Shown here piece by piece: positions 36,676-49,333 of a stretch of 64,000 bases of DNA (positions within the stretch are counted from its first letter, which is position 1; every line of letters begins with the position of its first letter). The notes under the pieces were generated by a model. That model searched no databases, was not told the origin of the DNA, and saw only the letters and a program-made list of their open reading frames with translations. The position numbers and the translations under genes are program-made. This DNA comes from Cerrena zonata (lineage: Eukaryota; Basidiomycota; Agaricomycetes; Polyporales; Cerrenaceae), in NCBI GenBank assembly GCA_038087015.1, contig JASBNA010000083.1, forward strand, positions 110,165-174,164, in the 5' to 3' direction.

Positions 36676-37115
36676 TTTAGGCTCTGCAGCAGCAGTGGCA
36701 GCCGCTCAGCCTCTGCTATGTTTACGAACAATAGAAGTATTTATTTTGAAAATTAATAGGTGATAATGTGAATCTTGAACGATTTTTTCCATCGTTGGTT
36801 GTCTGTCCCCCAGGCCGAAACTGTTCGTAGTCTGAACGTTAAACATTGAATTTTGAGGAGTTGATGTCAGTGCCAAGCCAAATTGGTTGGACCCTGTTTG
36901 ACCTGCGGCTGTGCTGACTAATGCGGTGAATGATCTGGAGACTTGTGGGCTGTTCCGATTGTCACTTTGTCACCGTCTACAACGACGAGTAGGCTTGCGC
37001 GGCCTAGGACGCGTGTCCCCCTCTCTCAAATACATAAACATCTTGAAGCCCAGCTTTCTCTCTTTTCTCACCTATCAACTAGTCGTTACCTCGTACCGTC
37101 CTTCTTCCTTAAATC
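36676..37115. other. Intergenic, SKN1-like 3' / AN1 zinc-finger promoter
   Basis: 440 bases, no gene seen. A pyrimidine-rich tract (37020-37110) directly precedes the ATG at 37116, typical of fungal transcription start regions. Confidence 0.4.
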
Positions 37116-38447
37116 ATGTCTGGAACCCATACACCCGCCCAGGGTCCGGATGCTGAACTCTTAGCTGTTGGCCAGCAATGCTCCGAAGAACATTGTCATC
37201 TTATTGATTTCCTGCCTTTCAAATGTGAACACTGTGCACAAGCATTCTGTGGCGAACACTTCCGTCCACAGGCTCATAAATGCCACAAATATGATGAGCA
37301 CCAGCATAATAGGGTAGCACCTCCATGTAAGTCTCATTATTAACGACATCTATTCGTGTTCAATACTCACGAATATGCATCACAATAGGCCCATTTTGTA
37401 GCACGCCGATCGCGATTCCTCCTGGAGAAGACCCTAATATCCGGATGGAAAGACATTTCAATGATGATTGTCCTGTGACCTCTGGTCAGTCTGGAAAGAA
37501 GTCAACTACACCCCACTGTGCTCGGGCTAAGTGCAATAAGGTCCTCTGGTCCCCCATAAGATGTGATGTGAGCACCTTTCTACTCACTGTATGCATACAG
37601 GCTGAACCGATTTCCCTGTAGAAATGTAGTCAACAATTCTGCCCTGCACATCGCTTCCCGAATGATCATTCTTGTGTGTCAAGCTCCAAGGCGACCCCGT
37701 CGACTTCCTCCCCGAAGGTCTTTGGTGGTACACGTCCCAATACCACCTCGGCTGCAAGTGCGGCCGCTATGGCTGCTATCAAACGCGCCATGAACAACAC
37801 ATCATCGTCCTCGCCGGCACGCAAACCCGCTACTTCCACTCAGAACAAACAGCCGCCCCCAGTAGTGAAACCAGTCGCCCCTAAGGCACCGTCTAAGGCA
37901 CCTCCAGCCCCATCCGCCTCATCGAGCAAGCCTGCATCTACACGAACCAACCCATTCTCGGCTACTGATCGGTGAGTAAACTTCCCTCGTCTATATCTCA
38001 GTGATCACTCATAGAACCTCAGATCTCCTATTGCTCCCGCCACGACATTAACAACTCCGACTAACGATTCGACTATTAATCCTGCTGATGATAATGCTCC
38101 TCCCGAACGCTGTGCGCCCAAATCTACGACATTCACGAATGCAATGGCATATGTTCCCCGTCCACTCTTTGGCACGGCGTAATTCTACACCATACCTAAT
38201 TCACCATCTGGTCACCATCCTCATCTGTATCGATATTTGCTGCATCACCATACCTATTGTAACATGGACTTCACATATTATCACATTTCTCCTTCCATAA
38301 CACAGTCGCGCTAAAGCTGAACGCGAAAGCAGGCTAAAGGCTATGCAAGCACGCGCAAAGAAGGGATTATTGACCGACGAGGAGAAATTGATCCTTGCAG
38401 AGGAAGAGGCGAATAAAGGAAAGGGAGACGACTGTGTCATTGGATAG
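37116..38447 (+). CDS. AN1-type zinc-finger protein (Cuz1/ZFAND1-like)
   Basis: Two AN1 zinc fingers near the N terminus: the first spans CSEEHCHLIDFLPFKCEHC with FCGEHFRPQAHKC, the second ends a segment with CARAKCNKVLW and KCSQQFCPAHRFPNDHSC. Yeast Cuz1 and human ZFAND1 share this layout and link Cdc48/p97 to the proteasome in arsenite stress; that role is by family. Exons: 37116-37326, 37389-37567, 37622-37971, then about 38024-38178 and 38306-38447. The middle is a low-complexity Ser/Pro/Ala/Lys linker, and the C terminus SRAKAERESRLKAMQARAKK is a charged helix ending DDCVIG. The fourth exon can also be read to a stop at 38181; the in-phase GTAATT donor there restores the conserved tail. 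Confidence 0.85.
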
Positions 38448-38735
38448 GACTTATAATATACCTAGCGTAATCTTTCCTCTTACTAGGGTCTACATCTACA
38501 TCATTACTTGGATATTTATGCATACCATCGTATACCCTCGTGCTTTTCACATTCGAAACTCACAAATCGAGAAATATTGAAGAGTAGTCAGCGCTTGGCG
38601 CACACTGGCACAACACTTTCCTTTCGCTTACCACCTCTTGGTCGAGGTTCAGAATCCAACCTCCACTGTAGCTCTACTCACATTTCAAAGAGGCAACCAT
38701 TAACTTGGTGTAAATAACTGCATACCCGCTATACA

Positions 38736-41192
38736 ATGTCTGATTCAGAACAAGACCCCTCTGTGCTCGGGAAACGTGCGCGTAATGGCGAAGAGGATAC
38801 TAAGCCCGACCAAGTTATGAACCCTCCACAAGATGCGGGGGATGATTCTGACGATGATGTTGGACCTATGCCTATGCCTGCTGGTCCGGGGGATAATGGA
38901 GTCAGGAAGAAACGAAAAGGTATGTTTACGAACGAGCTTCCTGTAGGCGGGGGCTGATACTAGTTTACAGTCCTTCCGCATGAGAAGTTGTATTTGGACC
39001 ATCTCCCCAGTGCAGATAGGTACTACAAAAGTTTCATGCATCGAGATGTAATCAATTTCTGTATTATGACAGAGTGCGTATAAGACTTCTCGCCATATTC
39101 CACTCAACCTAACGCGTCTTGAATTCCGTAATTGCTAGGACCGACTTTTTGATCACAACCTCTATAGACGGACATCTCAAATTCTGGAAGAAACAAGAAC
39201 AAGGAATCGAATTCGTCAAACACTACCGTGCCCACCTCGCCTCCGTCGTAGCTATCTCAGCAAGTGCTGATGGACAACTCTTCGCCAGTGTAGCAGAAGA
39301 TGGGACAGCCAAAATGTTCGACGTGGTCAACTTTGACATGATCAATATGCTTACCTTGGGATACAAACCGAATGCTTGCTGTTGGGTGCATCGAAGAGGA
39401 CAAGCGCAAGGCTTGCTTGCAATGTAAGTTGGACCTTTGCCTTAGAAAACAGTCTATGTTGATCGACCTGTAGTTCTGAACAGGGTTCTGGCGTTATTCG
39501 AATTTACGACGGGAGGGATGGGACGCTGTTGGAGACGATAGACAAACTGCATAGAAACCCGGTGCATATTATGTCTGTAAGTTATATATTTCTTAGGTGT
39601 TATCCGAATTGCTCTAACGTTTACATTAGTATAGTGATAGATTTGATACAGTCGTATCCGCAGATGAAGCTGGTTTCATTGAATACTGGAGACCAACCGA
39701 ACCTTTCGATCAACCAAAACACGTTCCTGGCATTTGGTCATTCAAGAGTAACACTGACCTTTACGAATTCAAAAAGGTACCGACATTCCTCATTCGCGAA
39801 TTCTGCACCCAATTTACTTATCCTACCCTTCCTATGATTACAGACAAAGTCCACACCTACATGTATCACACTCTCCCCCGACTCATCCCACTTTGTCGTC
39901 TTCTCCCTTCCCGATCGCCAAATACGTATCTTCAATTTCCTATCAGGTAAAATAACGCGTCGGTACGACGAGTCGCTGTCTGCCATACAAGAGATGCAAC
40001 AAGCGGGTACTGCCGTGTACAAAGTCGAGGATATGGAGTTTGGTAGGCGACTGGCAATGGAAAGAGAGCTGGAATTACCTGGCCCGGACGGCAAAATTCC
40101 TGGAATGTGGAGTAACGCGATATGGGACGAAAGCGGGGCGTTTGTTCTATATCCAACGCTACTTGGGATTAAAGGTATGGTTTATTTCTATTGAGTACGT
40201 TTACCGAACTGACTGCGATTTTTGTAGTGGTTAATACAATAACGAATCGTGTTGTACGGCTGCTCGGCAAGGACGAGACTGTTCGGTGGATGAATCTAAC
40301 TGTATATCAAGGCGCACCGGCAAAGAAAGGGTTCACGACGGTCGTAAGTTATTTGACTTTCTCACTCACTCTTCGGCCTGCATATTCAACTCGTTTGTAG
40401 GCTGCAGCTGCGTCTGCAAATCCTCTTCTGGCAGAGAAAGGTATACGAGACCCTACACTCTTTGCCACAGGGTACAAACGTCCGCGATTCTATCTCTTCA
40501 CTAAATCAGAGCCAGAGTATGTGCGTCTGGATGTATACCCTCAAATGAAACTAAACAACATTTATGTAGGGACAAATCCGGTGATCGTGATATCTTCAAC
40601 GAACGGCCGACTCGTGAAGAACAAACTATGGCTGCTTCTACTCCTGCGTTTATCTCTGGCCCGTCACCTGTAGCCAATGCTGCTACTATCCACACCACGG
40701 TTGGAGATATGCATCTCCGACTATTCCCACAACAGGCACCCTAAAGCGGTTGAGAACTTTGTTGGCCATGCACGAAGTGGATACTACGAGGGTGTTATTT
40801 TCCATCGTGTGATACCGAAGTTCATGATCCAGACGGGTGATCCGTTGGGTGATGGGACTGGTGGTACTTCGATTTGGGGTAGTGAATTCGAGGACGAATT
40901 CTCAGATGACTTGAAGCACGATCGGTATGTCTTCAGTTTTCTTCTCCTTGAACCTCCGCTGATGATTTCGCATAGACCATACACGCTGAGCATGGCTAAT
41001 GCGGGTCCCGGTACCAATGGTTCGCAATTCTTCATCACCACGAATGCTACCCCTTGGCTTGACAAGAAGCATACGATATTCGGACGTGTCCTCTCGGGTT
41101 TGGAAGTCGTGCACACGATCGAGAACGCGAAGACCAACAAGCTGGACAAGCCCTACGAGGATATCAAAATTACTAATATCGATATCGAGTAG
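38736..41192 (+). CDS. PPWD1-type peptidyl-prolyl isomerase with WD40 repeats; one-base frame break before the cyclophilin domain
   Basis: Nuclear spliceosome-associated cyclophilin (human PPWD1 type). Acidic N terminus with a KKRK nuclear signal, then [22 protein letters not shown] repeats ([78 protein letters not shown]), a linker, and a C-terminal cyclophilin domain. Cyclophilin residues are intact: [24 protein letters not shown] and [12 protein letters not shown]. At 40739-40744 the expected LFPQQAPKAVENF reads through a run of three C into TAA; one C fewer restores the frame exactly. No GT-AG pair can bridge it. Either a consensus indel or a real truncation removing the isomerase domain. 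Ten or more exons; stop at 41192. Confidence 0.85.
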
Positions 41193-41237
41193 ACGTTGAG
41201 TACTGACCCGTCGTCAATGTATTTTCAATGTCATATT

Positions 41238-42263
41238 TTATAACGCAACTCGATCGAGGGTTACTTGACCCACATTAATTGTGATATCCGTTTGTATTTC
41301 ACAGGTACGTATACGGTGAGAAAAACGGGTTTGTAGTTTGTTTTTAATCTTGTCTGGGCTACGCATCTCGTCGAGACCAGATGGGCACGAAAATTTGAGA
41401 AATGTATGTTCAAAGTCGTGGTTGTCGATTCGGAGAGACAGACTACATTCGTAGACATCTAGGGGCGTGTTACTAAGAAACGTCGTTTGGTCAGAACCGT
41501 CTGGCACATATGCAACAGGATATTCGAGGACAATGGCAGCCAAAGGAATAGCGTCCTTCGGGTTCGACAAGTCTACAGAAATGTCGAATCTCAGTGGTAG
41601 GCTCATTGTGCGTTGGTCCAAATTTAGTGCAGTCTGTAGGATCCTCAGGAGTTCTTGAATTATGTGCTCTTGAAAATCAGAAGGGACCGGGGTCTGTTTT
41701 GGGAATCATGAATTATAGGCTGAGTATATAGTAGGGTTAGCAATACTGACCAAACGTGGAGGTATGCTGAGTCTGACGAAGCTGAAGTAGAAATCATCGG
41801 AAACCCCCGAAGCTGCTTTGACATTCAGGAGGAAGTCTCGATGAAGGTTCCTTGCTAGGAGGGGAACATTCACGATGAAATAGTCCTGGAACGAGGTCCC
41901 CGTCAAAAGGGCAACGCCAATATATTCTGGCATCTAACAAGATAAGAAAACGGTTAGAAGATGATACATTGTGAACGACATTACCTTTCGTAATTCACGT
42001 AATACAGAGGTTAGAAGGTCCCCGGTATCATGTCGAGGAACGGAAAATGTATCAAACATATATCCTGACCTTTCGAGGAAGAATAAGCAATCACCCTCTT
42101 GCAATGAGAAATACGCAAGCTACAAAAGCTCTAACCTAATTCCCAGAGCCACTAGGGCAAGATTGATTGTGAACTGTTGTAGCTTAAAGTGAGATACCTT
42201 TCGCAAACTTGGAATACCCAAAATGGTCTTGAATGTTGCGTCTATTAGTGAATATGGATCCAT
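41238..42263 (-). CDS. Hypothetical protein (about 260 aa, unrecognised)
   Basis: Spliced gene of at least four exons that I do not recognise. Exon 1 from ATG 42263 reads MDPYSLIDATFKTILGIPSL; the next carry LAYFSLQEGDCLFFLER and SGYMFDTFSVPRHD, then MPEYIGVALLTGTSFQDYF, and the last exon EHIIQELLRILQTALNLDQR followed by SLPLRFDISVDLSN and stop at 41238. Alternating beta-type hydrophobic stretches and no membrane segment suggest a soluble globular protein. Its 3' end faces the PPWD1 gene with only 45 bases between stops. Function unknown. Confidence 0.65.
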
Positions 42264-42900
42264 GGTGGTGGTCAAGGGTTGAGTGACACTTAGAAGCCTT
42301 GGGTATTTTTGCAGGTATGGCATATAGAATGGGGTGGGGTCAAAAAGTGAAGTACACTACAACAAGTTGCCAAAACCGATCGGGAGGCGGTCCGATACCG
42401 TTTTACTCAACACTCGATGAACCTGCCCATTGGAATACATTGTTACGCTCACTCCAATGTACTTCTGAAATTCTGAGTCTTCGTGGCTGACCAAATGATG
42501 GGCCGTAGCAGACAATGACTGTCAGACTTCCCTTGTCATCCTACTGAAGTGATCAGAAGCGAATCACACCACACTCTTCTCGAATTTCTATGGACAAAGA
42601 TTGGTATTGACTTGGAAAGGTATATTATACGACAAAGTGAGTTATCCAATCCGACCAGCGATCACAAAAAGCCTTTTTAGTTTGTTACCCGGAGGTGATA
42701 ATGAGCGATGATCCTACAATAGAAGTGAACGGCAATCTCGAATAGAACCAGAGAAAAATGAGGGTGAGTATTATATGACAAGTAAGAATGAATGAGGATT
42801 GAGGATGAGTTATCATGATTATGAGAGCGACGGGGATTACGGTGCAGAGATCAGAGCAATTCAAAAATAGATGAGGGTAGATGCAAGCGATGAGAGAAAT
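42264..42900. other. Intergenic, promoter of hypothetical gene / 3' of YPK gene
   Basis: 637 bases, AT-rich, repetitive GA-rich stretch (42740-42900, many gatgag motifs). No gene recognised. Confidence 0.4.
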
Positions 42901-44896
42901 CTAGGGGCTGACAGGCATGTTGGTGCCGTCGTAAGAGAAGCCTGGCAACAAATGGGATGTCAATACACGCTGCTCAGATGATCAAGATAGAAGACGTACC
43001 AGCAAATTGCGCTTGAACGGTCTGCGAGAGCTGCGATCCTTCAACGACACTGTCGGTGGGGGGCTCCGCAGTAAACACGGTGTCGAAGTTGGAGACATCG
43101 ACGGGGCTGGCAACACTAGGTTTGAAGGGGGGCTGTATCCTCTTCTGCAGGAGCTTGTCGAAATCGATGTTCTGTGAGAAGAATGGATGGCTCTTGATCT
43201 CATCAGCACCGTTGACACCAAGACGACGCGTGGGGTCTCGGTCAAGAAGCTTGGTGAGAATGCTGCGAGCCTGAGGGCTGATCTCATCGCCAAACACAAG
43301 AGGATCGTTGAGAATCTTCTGATACATAACATCGGTGTTTTCTGTGGATGAATTAGTAGAGAATATCTCGATGACGTATAGTATGACATACCATCGAAGA
43401 AGGGAGGAAGACCAGACAACATCTCATACAAGAGAACACCCAGAGTCCACCAGTCGATCACCTTGCCTGGGAACGGATGATCAGAACAAATACATAAGAT
43501 AATCATGCTGACCACCACTTACTATAACCTTGGTTGTACAGGATCTCGGGTGCAAGGTATTCGGGTGTACCACAGAAAGTGTTGGTTGTATCAGAATCTT
43601 TCATGTTCAACTTGCACAGACCGAAATCACACAAGGCGATGTGTCCTGTGTAGTCGAGAAGGATGTTCTCAGGCTTGAGATCACGGTAGACAACATCAAG
43701 TTCATGAAGATGTTCGAGTGCAAGCAGCAGTTCGGCACTGTAGAAGCGAGCACGACCCTCATCGAAGCGCTGTTCACGTTGCAAATGGTGGAACAATTCT
43801 CCGCCATTGACAAACCTGTAGACCAATGAATATCAGTTGACGTAAAATACCTAAGAGAATTACTTACGCAAGCACAAGGTAAAGTTTCTGTGCGGATTGG
43901 AAACTGAACTTCAGAGGTACAATGAAAGGGTTATTGACTCGAGCAAGGACTAAACGCTCCGCAAGGGTATGGGTGATTTCACCACGTTCGACGATGTGTT
44001 GCTTTCGGATAGTCTTCAAAGCGTAGATACGTGACGTATCACGTTTCCTGACCTGCATGACCTTTCCGAAGCTACCTTTGCCAATGACAGTGATCAATTC
44101 GAATTCATCAATTGTCAACGATTGCCCCTGTACATGACATATGTCATCCGCTCAATCAATTGTAATGTAAAGATGACGACTTACATTGTTAGGTTGGAAC
44201 GCAAGGCCGATTTGGATCTTGCCAGATCCACCAACGAGCTCATACCAGGTATCCTCAGTCGGCAGGTCATCGAAATCAGGCTTGAACCTAACACCGCCCA
44301 TAAACATATCATTGCCCATATCATCTGCAATACCATCGCCACCGCGTTTGGGCTCTTCGGTACGAAGGTAGCACTGGATCGAGATCTCCGAATTACGAGA
44401 AACATCGCTATATGATCATGAATGAGAAACTCGTCTCACAATGACATGGGAATGAAGAAACATACAAATGAGTCTCATACATATACAACGGTTTCTCCAT
44501 CTCACCCCCCAACGGAGTGATCAACACCTGATTGACTTCAAACTCCATAACGAGGTATGGAAGCCACCAGCATTGCTGACGTTGCACACTGTCCCGAGCA
44601 CCTTTCTTGCTTTTGGCAAGCCTGTGCTGGGTCACGCTGGAGGGTGAGACTGAAGCAGCCGCTTTAGCTTGTTGGGATGACAATGCCGTTTGGACGGCTG
44701 GTGGAATTTGTCCTGGTACAGTGAGGCCTTCGGACCAGAGAACCCTGATCGCAAGGATACCAGAACGTGAAATGGGCTTTCCATTAGGGTTTCCTGGAGT
44801 AGGAGTTGTAGAACGAGGTGTAATGGAGAGGTCCGAGATGGCAAGGTTATTGCCATTGGCAGTCTTGCTCTTGCTCTTACCAAGTTTCCAAGACAT
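42901..44896 (-). CDS. AGC-family Ser/Thr protein kinase, Ypk1/2 (SGK-like)
   Basis: TORC2-activated kinase controlling membrane lipid homeostasis and endocytosis. N-terminal C2-like region starts [11 protein letters not shown] and includes [20 protein letters not shown] and [17 protein letters not shown]. The kinase domain has GKGSFGKV (P loop), YALKTIRK (ATP lysine), [22 protein letters not shown], the PDK1 site [16 protein letters not shown] and [15 protein letters not shown]. The C tail carries a turn-like region ([16 protein letters not shown]) and the TORC2 hydrophobic motif FAGFSYDG, encoded across the last intron, ending NMPVSP at 42901. At least nine exons, no break seen. Start ATG at 44896. 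Confidence 0.93.
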
Positions 44897-45969
44897 CTTC
44901 GATGACTATTTCTTCTATGGATGAGGTTGTATGGTAGAGTATGGGTCTTCAAGATACGAGAGAACAAAGCCTGCTTTGTACACTGAAGACACGTAGAGTC
45001 AAGAAAGAAAGAAGAGAGAGATGAACGATGGAAACCGACTCCAGACCATCGAGACCGACAAAGTATTGGGCGCTTACTCGTTTATTAAAACGGACTATCC
45101 CGTGTATGGGAACGGAAAGTTCTGCGTTGGAATTACATCCAGACTACTGTTGCTCGTTGCCTACGATGATGCGTTGTCAACGAAACTGGTGTAGAGAGGG
45201 TGTAGAGCTATGCGAAGATACCAGCCACTTCGCCCGAGGAGAGCGAACTCCTCAATTGCAATTTAGAATGTAACCTTATTACCTTTCCATATTTGGTGTT
45301 ATACAACGCGGATAGTTACGTTTCGCATTCAAGCTCTTGTCGCTGAGGGGATGTTCAGGCTCTTCCGTACCCTGCACCGAGCAATCCATCTTGAAATAAT
45401 ATAATATGGCAACACATTTATTATGACACGTTAGAAAGAAATATCGTAGAGTTAAAGATATTTATGGGGCTACCGGCCAGGAAGAAGCAAGTATAAGTCT
45501 TGGAGCCTCCGCAGACCGAGTGCGGTAAGTATTTCAAGTATATCCCGCATACTCCAAGCAAAGGAGCTACTACGCACTAGAACGCAGTAAGCTTAAGTGT
45601 AGTAGGACCAAGTTAAACTACTACTGTAGCGCACGTGGTGTACATGTCTATCAAGCTCTAGGCAATCGGGCAGAGCGAAAATGCATGCCCGAACATCTGT
45701 GAACATCGTGTCATTCAAATGGGGCTGTAAGGAACAACGATCTGATCATGACCACCGTGAGCGGTTTCATTACGAACCACACCATCAAGATCGCCCGCGG
45801 CGCATCAGCAAAGCTACATGCACTTGAGGTTCCTTTTTAAGTATATTTAAGCTTGTTGATCTTGCACAAGAAGATTCGGATTGACAAGTTGACAGAAGTG
45901 CAAAAAGACGATAGATAATGATAAGGATATATTTTACAACAAGTGTATCTAGAAATCTACAAATTTTCG
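44897..45969. other. Intergenic, YPK promoter and Plavaka 3' flank
   Basis: About 1.07 kb. The part near 44900-45020 should be the kinase promoter. From about 45300 the sequence is AT-rich and probably includes the 3' end of the Plavaka element. I could not find a matching pair of terminal inverted repeats by eye. A palindromic patch with tactacgcactag and tagtagg lies near 45565-45610. Confidence 0.35.
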
Positions 45970-48900
45970 CTACAAGGCAATTTCGAATGCATGATGGTCG
46001 ACATATTTGTTTACATAATACGACATGAACGCATCGAGGGAATCAGAAAAATGGAAGTCGGATGGGATCATGGTTGTGTCGAACACTGGAAGGAGGTGTG
46101 CTGACCGAACGATAGTATCAATGTGTATTACAGAGACGACGCGTTCTCCACCATTATCGAGCTCCGGTTCGACGATCCACATCCCTGTCATTGAATCAGG
46201 GTTGTCATCGATAGCCACAAACCACTCGACAAAAGCACAAGGGTACAGTATTTCCGCGTAGGTAAACGAAAAAAACAATCGTACACGTGCGATGTGCATT
46301 CCGCGCATGCCGCGGCCTGGTCCAGTTGAGACAAAGACACAGTCATATCGAGGGTAGCGACGACGCCACAGAGGTGTTGCTCGCGTTCGTTCATGGTGCA
46401 TTCCACCGATTCCCGAAGGGTCACTCGGTGCATAGAAAGTAGTGATTGCTGAGGGGAAGACTCGCGCACGACACTGAGAAACCAGTGGAAGTTGTTCATC
46501 GGGTACCCTTCCAATGTCATCAACATCCAGATGGAGTTGTTCATGGAGAAAGCGAGCAGTATAGCTAGGGAGCAACCTGAGACCATAGTGAGCTGCAATG
46601 CGATCAATGTCCTTTGGGATACTACGGACTGACAAAATGTTAAAAAAGGGGAATTACTACATGCTGACTTAGTGATAGCTTACCTGAGCAACTTGCGAGT
46701 ACAACAGAACTGAGTGCCTGCGGCCCAGCTGTTGGACCTTGATCGTTCATAGCTGCGAATGTATCGTTGATCGGTTGTAGTTCTTTTCCGGGTGTGGGCG
46801 GGCCCACAGCATCATCGTCCGAGTCGTCGAAGTCATCGTCTGGGTCGTCATCGGAGTCATCTACAAGAGTCTTTATTGCAGCCGAGAGACAGGTCCCATC
46901 AAGCATTTCGCAGGCTGTGAAGTCAGCATGAGAGGCGGACAGCTTATCAAGGCGCTGATTTGTTAGAAGCATTTGGCCAAGTGCTTCAAAGCGACTGGAC
47001 CGACGCCATGGCTCCTTGACGGCTTTGATATGTTTTGCCTCTGTGATGGATGAGCACAGTCCATTTGGTGCTCCAAAGTCTCGAACAAATTGGAGGTAGT
47101 GTTGAAGGGAATGCATCCGTGGAAGTGAGAATCCTGTTGGACGAACACCAGCGATCTGAAATATGACGCGATAATGCTCGAAGCGAGTAAGTGCTGCTTT
47201 AGCCGCTTCGAGATCTTGCTCATCAATAACATCACGTCGCATGATGTAGCAAAACTCCATGAAAGCGGCGATTGCTTGAACCATGGATGATGGAACGATA
47301 CCAGAGATTGCTGGTAAATATACCTACAGTAACAAAATTACCTATAAGGGCAGAAATCAGTAGATGGGAACAAGAACGTACCTTCATCAAGGCTTTAGAG
47401 TCATCGCCGGTCCATTGTTTGAATCCGCGGCCTTGTGGAAATCGCCGTAAACCTGGGAAACTTGGGCTTGCTGCAATTCTAAGAATACCGGTGTTAGTAG
47501 AATTAGGTAGGAAAAGATTATAAGACATACCGTCGATCAATCTGGTCGAGTAATTCGGCACCTTTTGCTTCACCGTGTTCGATCACAAGGTACTCTCCGA
47601 CCCATGTGACCAGGTGGTCCTTGAAGGCGCCTTTGATGATCTGGTGAAGAAGGTCACCCGATATCATTTCATGGATATCAGCACGGGGAAAGTCCTGGGT
47701 AAATGGCTAAAAAGATTCAATATATCGATTGTACTCTCAGGAGAAGGAACCTACAATGACATCGCCAACTATCCCATAGTCATCCCATAGTGTTCCGAGG
47801 TCTAATTCCTCCTTGAGTGCAGTCATCCTGATACGAGTGCGACGGAGAGACGGTCTATCAAGATCATCATGTGGTGCATCACATCTTAGCAAAGGTCAGT
47901 CTATGATTAACGATCAGATATCCACAAATAGCGTACTTTGGGCACCATCCTTGGACAATACCTGAACACAGGACTTGTTCCGGATAGTCAGCGATATATA
48001 CAGCAAGGTCGTATATAGCACGTCGGAAATGTCCGTCAGGACAACGCATGACATATGGTGTTGTCATCCAGGGTCGCAATGGCTCCAATATTGCAGATAG
48101 ACTTGAGTGAAAGAGCTGTCGTCGAAATTTGCGCCACTGGACATTGTCTTTGTACTTCTTCTCGGCTAGAACAATGTTGATCAGCATAATTTCTATCCAT
48201 GGGAAACATTGTTACTTACTTTTCGGAATTGATAAGAACCCGATCAAAACGAGTGCATTACGATGTGCACGTCGTACATTATTGTAGACGTTACCAATCG
48301 AGAGATACAAAGGATAGTACTCATTGTTTCCCGTGGCGACTGATACTGTTGTCTTGTCGCTTCCCAAGATGATCGGTATAAGCAGGGATCCTATCAAGGC
48401 AGGATCGTCACCGATGATGATATCCTTTGATATAAATTAGAGGTAAGAAATGATAAAGCGAGATTAAAGACGTACAGCATGTCTCCAGGCCCAATTCGCA
48501 GACATGAAGTCCTTATATCTGCGATCCCCACCGATATTAAATTCCCGATAAGGCACGTAATCCATCTCGCCATCGAAGTCGGGGTTCGCGAATAGATTCT
48601 GGATGATAACATGGGGATCACGGTAGAAGACCTCATAATCTGCTGTCATCCAGGGTGGCGGATTTTGGGGGGGCACAGTACCATTATAATTCACAGCGAA
48701 TGAGAGCCATGGTGCATCGCCAAGAGTAGTGGCATCGATGACGTTGTGAAGATCATCTGTATTTGCGAAGGGAGGGGGCCGGTCAGCTTCAAGAAGCGAT
48801 GTTGACCAGAGCATCAAGAGGGTGTCTGTGTTACCCTTGGATATCTGTGTTGTTTTGAAGAGAAAATTGGCAGTTTCGAATTCAAGGCGTGAACGGTACG

Positions 48901-49333
48901 GAGTCCAATCGTTTTTGGCACGTTGGGACAAAGGCGGAGGAGGAATGTTGGGGGGGAGATGAATTCCATCACGATTGCATGGTTGGCCTAAACATTATGT
49001 GTGAGTTTTGACAGTTATGAAATTAGCGGTGACACCGTGGCGTAAAGACAACGAACCTGTCATGGTTGGGTGGAACTCTCGTTTTCCGGGCCCACAAAGT
49101 GTGTCAGCATCTTCGACGGGAGAAAATTCAACCTCTGGAAAGAGGTCGTTATGCACATCCTCTGGGCTTAGTACACGAGGAGGAGTTTCCGCTGGACTGG
49201 GGGATGGTTGATCGAATAAATGGGAATGGGCACTTTTGATGTGCTGTGAAAGACCGGAGGATGTCCTACATGTTCTTTTGCAATGAGGACATGGTAGATG
49301 TGTGTAGTTGTATGATCGTCGAGGTCGAGGCAT
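45970..49333 (-). CDS. Plavaka-type transposase with N-terminal C2H2 zinc finger
   Basis: Transposase of the Plavaka group, CACTA-related DNA transposons widespread in Agaricomycetes. Starts at ATG 49333 with CPHCKRTCRTSSGLSQHIK and SAH, a C2H2 finger (C-x2-C-x12-H-x4-H). Later exons read LEFETANFLFKTTQISKGNT, VIIQNLFANPDFDGEM, LLIPIILGSDKTTVSVATGN, YLSIGNVYNNVRRAHRNA, YPEQVLCSGIVQGWCPKC, EMISGDLLHQIIKGAFKDHL, FPGLRRFPQGRGFKQWTGDD, GLCSSITEAKHIKAVKEPWR and MLLTNQRLDKL. An acidic stretch (DDSDDDPDDDFDD) precedes the C-terminal domain ending HAFEIAL at 45970. Seven or eight exons join in phase with no stop, so the protein looks intact and possibly active. Confidence 0.88.
45970..49333 (-). mobile_element. 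Plavaka DNA transposon (coding part; ends not located)
   Basis: Only the coding span is certain. The element should extend outward to terminal inverted repeats, which I could not define. Flanks on both sides are low in genes and rich in simple repeats. Confidence 0.7.
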
